A stretch of 42,581 nucleotides of DNA. Origin: Tabrizicola sp. GTDB taxonomy: Bacteria; Pseudomonadota; Alphaproteobacteria; Rhodobacterales; Rhodobacteraceae. Under the pieces are notes generated by a model. That model saw nothing but the letters and a program-made list of their open reading frames with translations. It was not told the origin of the DNA and did no database searches. This document shows positions 33,570 through 41,413 of the stretch, one piece after another (the stretch's first letter is position 1; each line of letters starts with the position of its first letter). The stretch lies in contig JALOTD010000024.1 in assembly GCA_025458105.1 (NCBI GenBank), forward strand, positions 1 through 42,581, read 5' to 3'. Both the position numbers and the translations under genes were made by a program.

Positions 33570-36176
33570 TCAGAGATTGATATGGAACCAGCTGTCGAAG
33601 CTGCCGCCTTGCACCCCGTTGCCGGAGGGGCGTGCCGGAACCGCACCGAAGATGTGGTTGCCGTCGACGGCGAACTTGCCGTCCCCATCCGCAACCTGGT
33701 CGGCCCGGAACAGAACCCGGAAGGTGCTGGGACCGAAATCAAGGATGCCATCCAGCGGTTCATTCTGATCCAGAACAAGGCGCACGGCCTTTGCGCGGTC
33801 GGTGCCCGGTGGCAGGGCCTGCACGCCCACGATGCGACCATTGTCGATGTCGGTCACTTCGACAGGTTCGCAGAGGAGACCGGGCACGATGACTTCGACG
33901 ATGCCGGGCAGTTGTCGCGGCGAAACCTGCGCCAGAAGCTGGAACACCTGACAGATCGCCTTGTCACCCAGGCGACCCTGCACAGTGGCGACCTGGATCT
34001 CGCCGTCGAACTGGATGACGATGCCGACCTCCTTCATCCGGTCGCGGAATTCACCGAAGTCGCCGTAGGAAAAATCATCATGCAGCCAGCTGAGGTTGGT
34101 GATGTGGACAAGGTTTTCGTTCAACCCCTCACCGGGATCTCCCTTGTCGCCCTTGTCGCCCTTGTCGCCCTTATCGCCCTTATCGCCTTTGTCGCCTTTG
34201 TCCCCCTTGTCGCCCTTGTCACCCTTTTGGCCCTGTATCCCCTGCTGTCCGGCCGGACCCCGTGGGCCGGGGCGGCCTTGGGTCGCGCCTTGCTCCAGCA
34301 TGCAGCGCACCACGCTGACGATGGTGTTCGACGATGGGACCAGAGGCCGATGGCTTTCATTGTCGATGTGGATGTCAGTTTCTGCGCCCACGCCCTGATC
34401 CTGCATCGCGACACCAGGCCGCCAGGCCGGAAGGCGGGCGAGCGTGACGCTGTGATCGTCGTCGCCGCAGCTGTGGCAGGGTCCGATGATGGCATCGAAC
34501 TTGGCGCCGCAGTCCCCCTCGGTCACGTCAATGACGGCCACAAGCGCACGGTCAGGCTGGTTGGGGCTGTCGTCCTGAGACGCAATGTAGATACGGTTCT
34601 GCGAGGCCGACAAACGCTGGAATCGCGCGGCCCCGGCGACCATTTCCCGGGTGCCCGAGGGGTTGGCGGGGGTCGCGGCATCCAGGCTGGAAATCGCATC
34701 AATCGAGAGAGATAGAAGCGAACTGCGCCCGGCGGCATCGGTTTCCAGCGCGTAGGCCCATTTCTCGCCTGGAGCGAGGGCCAGATCGGCCACCCTGCCC
34801 GCCCACTTTCCGCCGCGGCCTTCTTGGGAAACCGCGAAGATCCCCCCCGCATTCGACAGGCGGAACTTCTGCAGGACAGCGTTATCCGCATCCGCCTGCC
34901 CCATCACAAAGACATACCGGCCATCAAACGACACCGCGAGGGCGACGGGATCGCCCGCCATCGACAGGTTCACCGTGATCTCGTCCCCGGCTTCGGCATC
35001 GGCAGCCCCCGAGAACAGGGCCGCAACGTCCAGGATGCGCAGTCGCCGGTTGGCCGCGGACGCGTCCGGATCTAGCAGAAACAGCAGGCGCCCATCGGAC
35101 GACGCGCGCATTACATTGGCACCCTTGCGCGCCGGACGGTTGGCGCCCACGGTGTGCCCAAGGGCAAAGCGGCGGCGGTTGGCTGGTCCGGTTGCCGGAC
35201 CTCCTGCCGTCAGCCAGTCGCGGATCGACAGGTCCTGCCAGGCGAGGATTTCTCCGGTCCCCATACGCAAAACGAACAGCGTGCCGTCCGATGACACAGT
35301 CATCCGCAAGGCCTCGGTGATGCCGATGACCGGTGCCGCCGGATTGGCCGCACCAAGGTCTGCGGCGCGGTAGACGGCAATACCGGTGCCACCTTCGATC
35401 CCGGTTCCGGCCACATAGACCAGATCTCCGCGGGGTGAGACGGCAATGTCGGTGACCAGTTGGCCGACCTCGACCGCCGTGACCAGATCATGGGTCGCCG
35501 CATCGTAGACCAGCATGCGCGCGCCATTCGCATCCGATCGGGTGGCGACATAGATCAGACCGCCGTCTTCGTCATAGGCCACCGCTGTGACGGTCTGGCC
35601 CTGCAGTACCAGGGTCTGCACCCAATCGAACCGGGCCGCCGAAGGTGGGCTGACCGGAGGCTGCGCCCCGGCCGGTGCGGCGTGCAGCACAACCTCAACC
35701 CCTTCCAGGATCCGGTTCCAGGCCGTGTCGCCCTCGGCGCAACCACAGTCCGGCAGAATGACTGGCACGCGTTCGTCGCCGCTTTCCTTGTAGCGCAGGC
35801 CGATGAACAGATCGTCACCGCCATTCGGATCGACCGTCAGGCCCTGATCGGCGATCAGCGTCGAAATATCCAGCGCCGTGCGGGCCGGAACAACCAGCTC
35901 GCGCCCGCAACAGTCCAGCGCAAGGCCAGGCTCCAGCACGACAAAGCGGGTGCGGCAGGCCTCGTTCGGATGGGCGGTGATGGCCAGCCCGCAGACCGTG
36001 CCCATGCCGTGCAGATAACGGTTGTGCAGCCGGTCCTTGCCGACAAGGTAGGCCTGTTCATCGGCAAAGTCCCGGTCAGTCAGAGGCTTGCCGTTGAAAT
36101 AGGTGTTCCGGCGAAAGGGATGCAGGTTGCAGGGAATGCAGGTGGCGGCGAAATCGGCGTCTGAAGAATGCGACAT
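33570..36176 (-). CDS. Beta-propeller and collagen-like fibre candidate
   Basis: An 868-residue protein. Residues about 20-110 are the same N-terminal module as in the Pro/Thr-rich neighbour (RRNTYFNGKPLTDRDFADEQ, RLHNRYLHGMGTVCGLAI, PGLALDCCGRELVVPA). About 170-580 has repeated YVTN/lactonase-type beta-propeller strands (LIYVATRSDANG, VSPRGDLVYVAGTG, VSFDGRYVFVMGQAD). About 634-684 is a collagen-like G-X-Y run, including nine GDK units. The last 185 residues form a beta-rich head ending in GNGVQGGSFDSWFHINL. Many Cys near the start could bind metal or form disulfides. No signal peptide, in line with release as part of an injection particle. Start: ATG 36176, not the TTG at 36194. Role as a target-binding tail fibre is inferred. 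Confidence 0.78.
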   Translation of the reverse strand: MSHSSDADFAATCIPCNLHPFRRNTYFNGKPLTDRDFADEQAYLVGKDRLHNRYLHGMGTVCGLAITAHPNEACRTRFVVLEPGLALDCCGRELVVPARTALDISTLIADQGLTVDPNGGDDLFIGLRYKESGDERVPVILPDCGCAEGDTAWNRILEGVEVVLHAAPAGAQPPVSPPSAARFDWVQTLVLQGQTVTAVAYDEDGGLIYVATRSDANGARMLVYDAATHDLVTAVEVGQLVTDIAVSPRGDLVYVAGTGIEGGTGIAVYRAADLGAANPAAPVIGITEALRMTVSSDGTLFVLRMGTGEILAWQDLSIRDWLTAGGPATGPANRRRFALGHTVGANRPARKGANVMRASSDGRLLFLLDPDASAANRRLRILDVAALFSGAADAEAGDEITVNLSMAGDPVALAVSFDGRYVFVMGQADADNAVLQKFRLSNAGGIFAVSQEGRGGKWAGRVADLALAPGEKWAYALETDAAGRSSLLSLSIDAISSLDAATPANPSGTREMVAGAARFQRLSASQNRIYIASQDDSPNQPDRALVAVIDVTEGDCGAKFDAIIGPCHSCGDDDHSVTLARLPAWRPGVAMQDQGVGAETDIHIDNESHRPLVPSSNTIVSVVRCMLEQGATQGRPGPRGPAGQQGIQGQKGDKGDKGDKGDKGDKGDKGDKGDKGDKGDPGEGLNENLVHITNLSWLHDDFSYGDFGEFRDRMKEVGIVIQFDGEIQVATVQGRLGDKAICQVFQLLAQVSPRQLPGIVEVIVPGLLCEPVEVTDIDNGRIVGVQALPPGTDRAKAVRLVLDQNEPLDGILDFGPSTFRVLFRADQVADGDGKFAVDGNHIFGAVPARPSGNGVQGGSFDSWFHINL
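34144..34224 (-). repeat. Nine tandem 9-nt units coding Gly-Asp-Lys
   Basis: Nine near-identical 9-nt units (consensus TTGTCGCCC on the plus strand) encode the GDK run of the collagen-like region. Only a few third-position changes separate units, so copy number may vary by slippage in steps of three residues without frameshift. Confidence 0.9.
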
Positions 36177-36200
36177 GGCTGAAAACCTTTCCAAGAAATC

Positions 36201-38267
36201 TTAGGGCGCGCGCAGCACGAACTGGCCAATACGGGGCGGCGGGTGTGGGGGGCTGGGCAGGCGCGCATCTTGATGCAGGCGCATCTCGCCCAGGGTCGAG
36301 GAGGGCTTGCCGCCAAGGACCATGTCGACACCCAGCGAAGACTGGCAGCCAATCCGGACACCTTGCGGCACTGTGATCAGCGACCAGGCGGTGTGCGCCG
36401 GGCGGATTGCATCCACCAGATCGACCAGGACCTCTCGGCTTTCTGCCGTCGGCAGCAGGGCATCAGGAAGGATAAGAAGGAACCGGTGCGCGTGATCAGC
36501 GCGCTCGCCACCGGTCGCAATCTCCAACCCGCCTAGCCGCAGGTGGCCATTGGCCAGGGCGGCACCGGCATCCGACCGCCGCGCAGCATAATTCCGCAGC
36601 CGGTAGGCTTCGATGATCGTGGGCAGGGGCGCGCTGACGCCAAGATGTAGTTGCAGGATCAGTTTCAACCCTGCGATGGTGCCACGCTTGCGGCTGATCT
36701 CATCCACCCGGGACAGGAATGCCCGCCGGGTGGCATCCGACCAGACCGCCAGAAAGCGCAGGTCGAACCATGACGCCAGCCAGGTCAGGAATGCCCCTTC
36801 CGGCGCGGCATGGGCGGCAAGCGTTGAAGGAAAGCCCGTGATGCGCCGCTCGACCTCGGCAAAGCTCGTGTCAAAATAGGACAGGAGTCGATCAACAAAA
36901 TCACGGCTGACCGGGTCTTCATGGAAAGGCTCGGGCAGAAGCCGCAAGGATGACTGCCGCGGGCCACTGATGTCGATGGCACGGACAAGCGGGGTAATGG
37001 TCCCGTCGCCGATCAGGCCTAGGCGCAGCCAGAGATAGCGCCCCGGCCCCGACTGGACCAGAAATTCCGGGCGCTGGGCAGGGGTCAGGACAATGCGCTG
37101 CGACCAGTTGTTGTCCGGTTCGAGCGCCAAGCGCGCATCCTCAAGCGCCGTCTCCGAAGTCAGGGTTTGCACCTCCAGAAGCGTGCCTTCGGGAAGGTCG
37201 ATCTCCAGCGCCACGCGGTGCCAGGCAAAGCCAGTCACGCCACTGTCAAGTGGTGCGGTCACAAGCACTCCCTTGCGCTGCAACCGGGCCTGCTGTCGCA
37301 AGTACAAAAGCTGCGGTCCTTGCGGCAGGCGTCCCTGCCGGGTGACAGCGACATTCCTTAGTGCCGGACCAGGGCCACCACAGCCGTTGGCTGGCGCATG
37401 AATGCCAGCGCTGCTGCTGGTCAAAGGGGCAGCATAACGCTGTTGCCAAATGGCGTTCTGGTCGGCTTCGGAAATTATGTCTGCCCGACCGATGCGATCA
37501 AGGCGCACCAGGCGCCCAACTCCGGTCTCGGGATGGCTGTCCACGACCAGAAGCGAGCCCGCAGCGTCAAACACAAGATGCCGCGGGCGGTTCAAGACCC
37601 CTGCCCCGCCGCGCCAGACCTTATCGCCGCTGACCGCCTGCCACTGCCGGTTCAGACGAAGCACAAGTCCGCCCGCATCATCGGCGATGTAAAGGTGGTG
37701 ATCGGGGCCAAGCGCAATGTCCCAGGGTCGCCCCGGCAGGTTCCGGACCTGGCGCACGGCCATTGCAGGCCAGCTGTAGATAAGCAGCCGCCCGGGCGTC
37801 TTGGCATCCCCTTCATCGGTAACGGCAAGGTCGCCTTCAGCGGTGAAACACAGCCCCCGCGGGCGCACCAGGTGCCATGGCCCATAGGGGGCACTTGGCA
37901 CGGCCAGGCCGCAGTGGTCGGCTACGGTATCTGGCGCTGGCGTCGCGGGCCACAGCGGCGCAAATCCCGTAGCAGTGTCTGGATCGCGGCCATAAAGCCC
38001 CTGATGTGGGTGCTGCAGGATGGTCCGTCCCTCGGGGTCAGCCACCAGAATCCGCCCGTCTGAGGCAACCGCGACACCGGTAGGCAGGGTAAGGCCGCCA
38101 AGACTGCCTCCCGCATCGACAAGAGGCGACAGGCGGACCCCGGTCGGTGCCAGACCCAAATGGCCCGTTGCCGGACTTTCGACGATGGACTGAGTCAGGG
38201 TAGACGTTTTCCACCCCAAAGCCGGGTCCAGGCGCAAGAAGGCGGGAAGGCGGATACTGTCAGCCAC
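36201..38267 (-). CDS. Phage tail protein I-like baseplate protein with N-terminal beta-propeller
   Basis: A 688-residue protein. Residues about 50-260 show NHL/SMP-type propeller strands (LPTGVAVASDGRILVADPEG, LCFTAEGDLAVTDEGD, IALGPDHHLYIADDAGG, LVFDAAGSLLVVDSHPETG). A beta-sandwich-like region follows to about 430, then a tail-protein-I (P2 gpI-like) domain: RDFVDRLLSYFDTSFAEVER, TWLASWFDLRFLAVW and ISRKRGTIAGLKLILQLHLG. The C-terminus is proline-rich. In P2-type baseplates gpI works with gpJ as a wedge. The start is GTG at 38267 with GAGGT upstream; it overlaps the gpJ stop by 8 nt. The propeller is an unusual addition compared with the short phage protein. Confidence 0.85.
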   Translation of the reverse strand: MADSIRLPAFLRLDPALGWKTSTLTQSIVESPATGHLGLAPTGVRLSPLVDAGGSLGGLTLPTGVAVASDGRILVADPEGRTILQHPHQGLYGRDPDTATGFAPLWPATPAPDTVADHCGLAVPSAPYGPWHLVRPRGLCFTAEGDLAVTDEGDAKTPGRLLIYSWPAMAVRQVRNLPGRPWDIALGPDHHLYIADDAGGLVLRLNRQWQAVSGDKVWRGGAGVLNRPRHLVFDAAGSLLVVDSHPETGVGRLVRLDRIGRADIISEADQNAIWQQRYAAPLTSSSAGIHAPANGCGGPGPALRNVAVTRQGRLPQGPQLLYLRQQARLQRKGVLVTAPLDSGVTGFAWHRVALEIDLPEGTLLEVQTLTSETALEDARLALEPDNNWSQRIVLTPAQRPEFLVQSGPGRYLWLRLGLIGDGTITPLVRAIDISGPRQSSLRLLPEPFHEDPVSRDFVDRLLSYFDTSFAEVERRITGFPSTLAAHAAPEGAFLTWLASWFDLRFLAVWSDATRRAFLSRVDEISRKRGTIAGLKLILQLHLGVSAPLPTIIEAYRLRNYAARRSDAGAALANGHLRLGGLEIATGGERADHAHRFLLILPDALLPTAESREVLVDLVDAIRPAHTAWSLITVPQGVRIGCQSSLGVDMVLGGKPSSTLGEMRLHQDARLPSPPHPPPRIGQFVLRAP

Positions 38268-40611
38268 GGCCGTACCTCACGTTCAGCGCGATGACTGAGG
38301 GCGGCAGTTCGATCAGGGAACCGGGGGCAAGCGGAAGAACATCGCTGGTATCGTCCTGCGCCAGATTTTCGAGCGCGATCTTCAGGTCGACGACCCGCAG
38401 TACCCCGGGTTGCCGCAACAGAAGGTTGAACACATTGCCATGGTACACCGATCCGCCAAAGGGCCAGCCGGCACCATCCTCTCCCCCGCTCAATGGATGG
38501 AAGTACGCCAAAAGCGCGGCATGGCAGACATCCTGGACCGATTTCAGATCTGCATCCTGGCGCGCTTCGATTTCGACCTGCAGAAGGTCCATCCGGATAT
38601 AACGCGGGCCGATCACATAGAGCTCGGTCGTGACCAGGCGTCGGGCGTTCAAGTGCGCACAGATCAGGCGCAGCTCTTCTTCGGTGGGTTGCGGCGTCGG
38701 GTGGCGGTTGTCGGGCAGGACCACGACGGTCACAGCTCCCGGCGCATTTTCGATGAAGACCGGTTCGGGCGTCGTGAAATCGACAGCGGTCTGCGGCAAG
38801 GCATAGGCCGACTTCAGTGCAACCCCGGGAGTGGTGCGCGCAAGATCGGCGAAGTCCTCGGCGGTGACGGCCCGATCCCTGCTGCGCAGGCCCGATGGCG
38901 CGCGCAGTTTGGCCTGATCAAGCGTCTCGGCATCCGATCCGCCCGTTGCGGCCCGCTGGTTCGAAACGGACTCAACCTGCGGCAGCGCGGTTTTCAGCGC
39001 GGTGATCGTCCCCGCAGCCACATTCCCCAAAGCCCCGCCACCGACCCGATAGCTGTTTGCAAGAATGCGGCTGCCTGCCACCGGCACCATACCGTTGACC
39101 CCATCGCCAAAGGTGACGACCCCGGTCTCGGGATCCAGAAGAAACCGCTGCGTATCCGGGTGGGCGCCATGGAAGTCGTTGCCAAGCTGCCAGACCACGC
39201 CGTCGCCGCCATTGGGCGGCACAACTGCCAGTTCCAGCACCGGCTGACCGCTGGTTGGGTCGATCAGGACGGGGGTCCGCGACAGCTGAAAGGTCTGGTT
39301 CGGCCTGCCCGCACTTGTGCCCAGCACTTCCGACACCCGCGAGGTCGCCGCCGTGGCGCGGACCGTGTTCAACATCACCGCTGCGATTTCGGGCGGACGA
39401 TCGCGCACGACTTCTTGCCGCGCGCGAAGCCATAGAAGCCCATGCGGTGCTGGCGCGGCATCGTATCCCAAGTCGGTCCAGGCCGCCGGATCGATGGCGG
39501 CAAAGTCTGGCTCCGGTGCAGCCTGGATTGCCGCGGTCAGTGCGCCAAGGTCTTGCAAGGGAGGGTTGACCAGACCCATGGGGCCCTTCCAAATGTCAAG
39601 CGGAAGGTCCGCTGCCAGGAAAACTCCGGTGTTCAGGTCAGCGACAAGTTCGGCTTTTGACGAAGGTGGTTTCTGTAGCCCGACGCCAGCCCAGAACGTA
39701 CGGTCGAGCGCCGCCCAGGACACGACCGGCAGGTTTGCAGGAAGGTCCAGATAGACATGACCGCTACGCGACACCCCTGCCGTCCCATCGCCACGCAGGT
39801 TGAGCGGCAGCCAATGCGCGTCGTCCGTCAGATCGACCGTCGACCCGGCGTGGGCATAGACAGCCCAGCTGATATCCGCCGACCGATCTGAGGCCTGCCA
39901 GGGGAACAGGCAATCCAGCGCATTTGGACCAAGGTTGACCGACCCGGTTGCAGTCTGGTCGAAGACGTCAGGCATGACCAGGGTCAGGTTCAACTCGCCC
40001 TCTGGAAAACGGTCGAGGAAATAGTCCTCGGCATCATCGCGGATGGGCCGCAACAGAAGACCGACCAACATCTCTGGTAGACTGGCACCGTCGCCAAAGG
40101 GCAAGAACGGCCTGGCCAGCGTTAGGCTTGCCGCGTCCGGGTCATAACTGCCGACGACTTGACGTCCGAGCCCGTTATCAGAAGGGACGACAAGCGCTGC
40201 GACAGCGGCATTCACCCCGCGCAGGGTCTCGTCCGTCTCGAATATCAGGGGTTTCGGCAGGCTTGGGTCCTTCACCGCCACTTGCGTGCCCTTCGGCACC
40301 AGGATCGTCAGCGGGTCGCCCACGCGGTCCAGGTCAGCGAAACGGAACGTAAGGTCCGCCGAGGCGGCGCGTGCGGGCGACGGCGTCGTGCCGATCATGT
40401 TCAGGAAGTTGATGTAGGCCAGTTCGGGCAGCCGATTCACCCGGTAGAGCAGCGTTTCGGTCAGCCAGGCCTGCAGCTTGACCAGAGTCATGCCGGGGTC
40501 GCTGTCGTTGAAGTTCGTCCATTCCGGCGTGTAGGTCGGGATGCGGGCCTTTGCCTCATCCACCAGGGCCTTGAAGGTGCGGTCGTCCAGGTTCGGCGGC
40601 TGGATCGGCAT
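38260..40611 (-). CDS. Baseplate assembly protein J (gp6-like wedge)
   Basis: A 783-residue protein of the putative baseplate assembly (phage J/gp6, Afp11/12-like) family. The N-terminus is typical: DRTFKALVDEAKARIPTYTP, FNDSDPGMTLVKLQAWLTET, RVNRLPELAYINFLNMIG. The conserved core region has RILANSYRVGGGALGNVAAG, then SGLRSRDRAVTAEDFADLAR and a C-terminal VEIEARQDADLKSV / SLIELPPSVIAL. It joins the gp25 and gpI proteins to form baseplate wedges around the spike. ATG at 40611 comes 3 nt after the gp25 stop. No signal peptide. Assignment is firm for this family. Confidence 0.93.
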   Translation of the reverse strand: MPIQPPNLDDRTFKALVDEAKARIPTYTPEWTNFNDSDPGMTLVKLQAWLTETLLYRVNRLPELAYINFLNMIGTTPSPARAASADLTFRFADLDRVGDPLTILVPKGTQVAVKDPSLPKPLIFETDETLRGVNAAVAALVVPSDNGLGRQVVGSYDPDAASLTLARPFLPFGDGASLPEMLVGLLLRPIRDDAEDYFLDRFPEGELNLTLVMPDVFDQTATGSVNLGPNALDCLFPWQASDRSADISWAVYAHAGSTVDLTDDAHWLPLNLRGDGTAGVSRSGHVYLDLPANLPVVSWAALDRTFWAGVGLQKPPSSKAELVADLNTGVFLAADLPLDIWKGPMGLVNPPLQDLGALTAAIQAAPEPDFAAIDPAAWTDLGYDAAPAPHGLLWLRARQEVVRDRPPEIAAVMLNTVRATAATSRVSEVLGTSAGRPNQTFQLSRTPVLIDPTSGQPVLELAVVPPNGGDGVVWQLGNDFHGAHPDTQRFLLDPETGVVTFGDGVNGMVPVAGSRILANSYRVGGGALGNVAAGTITALKTALPQVESVSNQRAATGGSDAETLDQAKLRAPSGLRSRDRAVTAEDFADLARTTPGVALKSAYALPQTAVDFTTPEPVFIENAPGAVTVVVLPDNRHPTPQPTEEELRLICAHLNARRLVTTELYVIGPRYIRMDLLQVEIEARQDADLKSVQDVCHAALLAYFHPLSGGEDGAGWPFGGSVYHGNVFNLLLRQPGVLRVVDLKIALENLAQDDTSDVLPLAPGSLIELPPSVIALNVRYGRG

Positions 40612-40614
40612 GGC

Positions 40615-41010
40615 TCAGCCCTCTCCTTCGTTGATGAAGAACGGATAGACGAGGTTGTGGAAGGCGTTGTTGGCGCGGATGCGGTAGTCGATATGGATCA
40701 AGAGCAGCGCCTCATTATCGGCCGAGGTCTGGGCGCGCACTTTCAGGACGTCGATGCGCGGCTCGTAGCGGACCAGCGCGCGCTCGACCGCTGCCATGAT
40801 CGAGGCCCGCAGGTTCGGCGTGTTCGAAGCGAAGACATAGTCATGGATGCCGCAACCGAATTCAGGCTCCATGATGCGGCGGCCGGGGGCGGTGGACAGG
40901 ATGATCCAGATCGACTGCTCGATCAGGGTTGGACCATCCGCATAGTCCAGCCCGCCCCGCCCGTTGACGCGGATCGGAAAGGCCCAGCCCTTGCCCAGGA
41001 ATGCTGTCAT
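40615..41010 (-). CDS. gp25-like baseplate wedge protein
   Basis: A 131-residue protein of the GPW/gp25 family (Afp9-like, TssE-related). Seen: GKGWAFPIRVNGRGGLDYAD at the N-terminus, the conserved IWIILSTAPGRRIMEPEFGC with its E-F-G core that starts sheath assembly in relatives, IHDYVFASN, and VERALVRYEPRIDVLKVRA. Length is normal. It lies 3 nt downstream of the PAAR-like gene and 3 nt upstream of gpJ. The gp25-gpJ order is the standard one in contractile injection systems. Confidence 0.94.
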   Translation of the reverse strand: MTAFLGKGWAFPIRVNGRGGLDYADGPTLIEQSIWIILSTAPGRRIMEPEFGCGIHDYVFASNTPNLRASIMAAVERALVRYEPRIDVLKVRAQTSADNEALLLIHIDYRIRANNAFHNLVYPFFINEGEG

Positions 41011-41013
41011 CGC

Positions 41014-41409
41014 CTAGCCCCCCACCAGCACGGTCGGGAAAGCGCCAAGCAGAGTGCCAACCGCGTTGCCGCTGTTCTGCTTGGTCTGGTCGCCAAAGCG
41101 TGCGATTTCCTTGCCGCCACACAGCACCGTGGCCGAGCCCGCCGTGACCTCCATCTCGCCCTTGATCTTGCCCGAGGTGACACCGCCACCGGCCGTTCCG
41201 CCTTCATTGCCCGAGGACGTGGCAACCTTGCTGCCTTTCACCAGCACCTTCATGCCGCCGACCTGTAGATCCTTGGCCTCGCCCGTCACATCTGACAGCT
41301 GGGCGATGTTGGGATATGGGATCGGGATCGGGCCGCCGGGGCTGGGCGTGTTGCAGACGTCCGGAAAAGCGAAGGCGGTTCCCTGTGCGGGGCAAATGGG
41401 GCGTCCCAT
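41014..41409 (-). CDS. DUF4150 PAAR-like spike-tip protein
   Basis: A 131-residue protein matching DUF4150, the PAAR-like group. Signatures are PDVCNTPSPGGPIPIPYPN, VLVKGSKVATSSGNEGGTAG, and VLCGGKEIARFGDQTKQN. The repeated short beta strands form the sharp cone that caps the spike. The ATG at 41409, 4 nt after the DUF2169 stop, is clearly right because the protein begins at MGRPICPAQ; a longer frame extends upstream but is a shadow of DUF2169. No toxin domain is fused to it. DUF4150 proteins are best known from type VI loci, where they travel with DUF2169, as here. Confidence 0.92.
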   Translation of the reverse strand: MGRPICPAQGTAFAFPDVCNTPSPGGPIPIPYPNIAQLSDVTGEAKDLQVGGMKVLVKGSKVATSSGNEGGTAGGGVTSGKIKGEMEVTAGSATVLCGGKEIARFGDQTKQNSGNAVGTLLGAFPTVLVGG

Positions 41410-41413
41410 GGTG

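Noticed and set aside
34144..34224. Tandem 9-nt repeats as a CRISPR array
   Set aside because: There are no spacers; the repeats are in-frame coding units of a collagen-like run.
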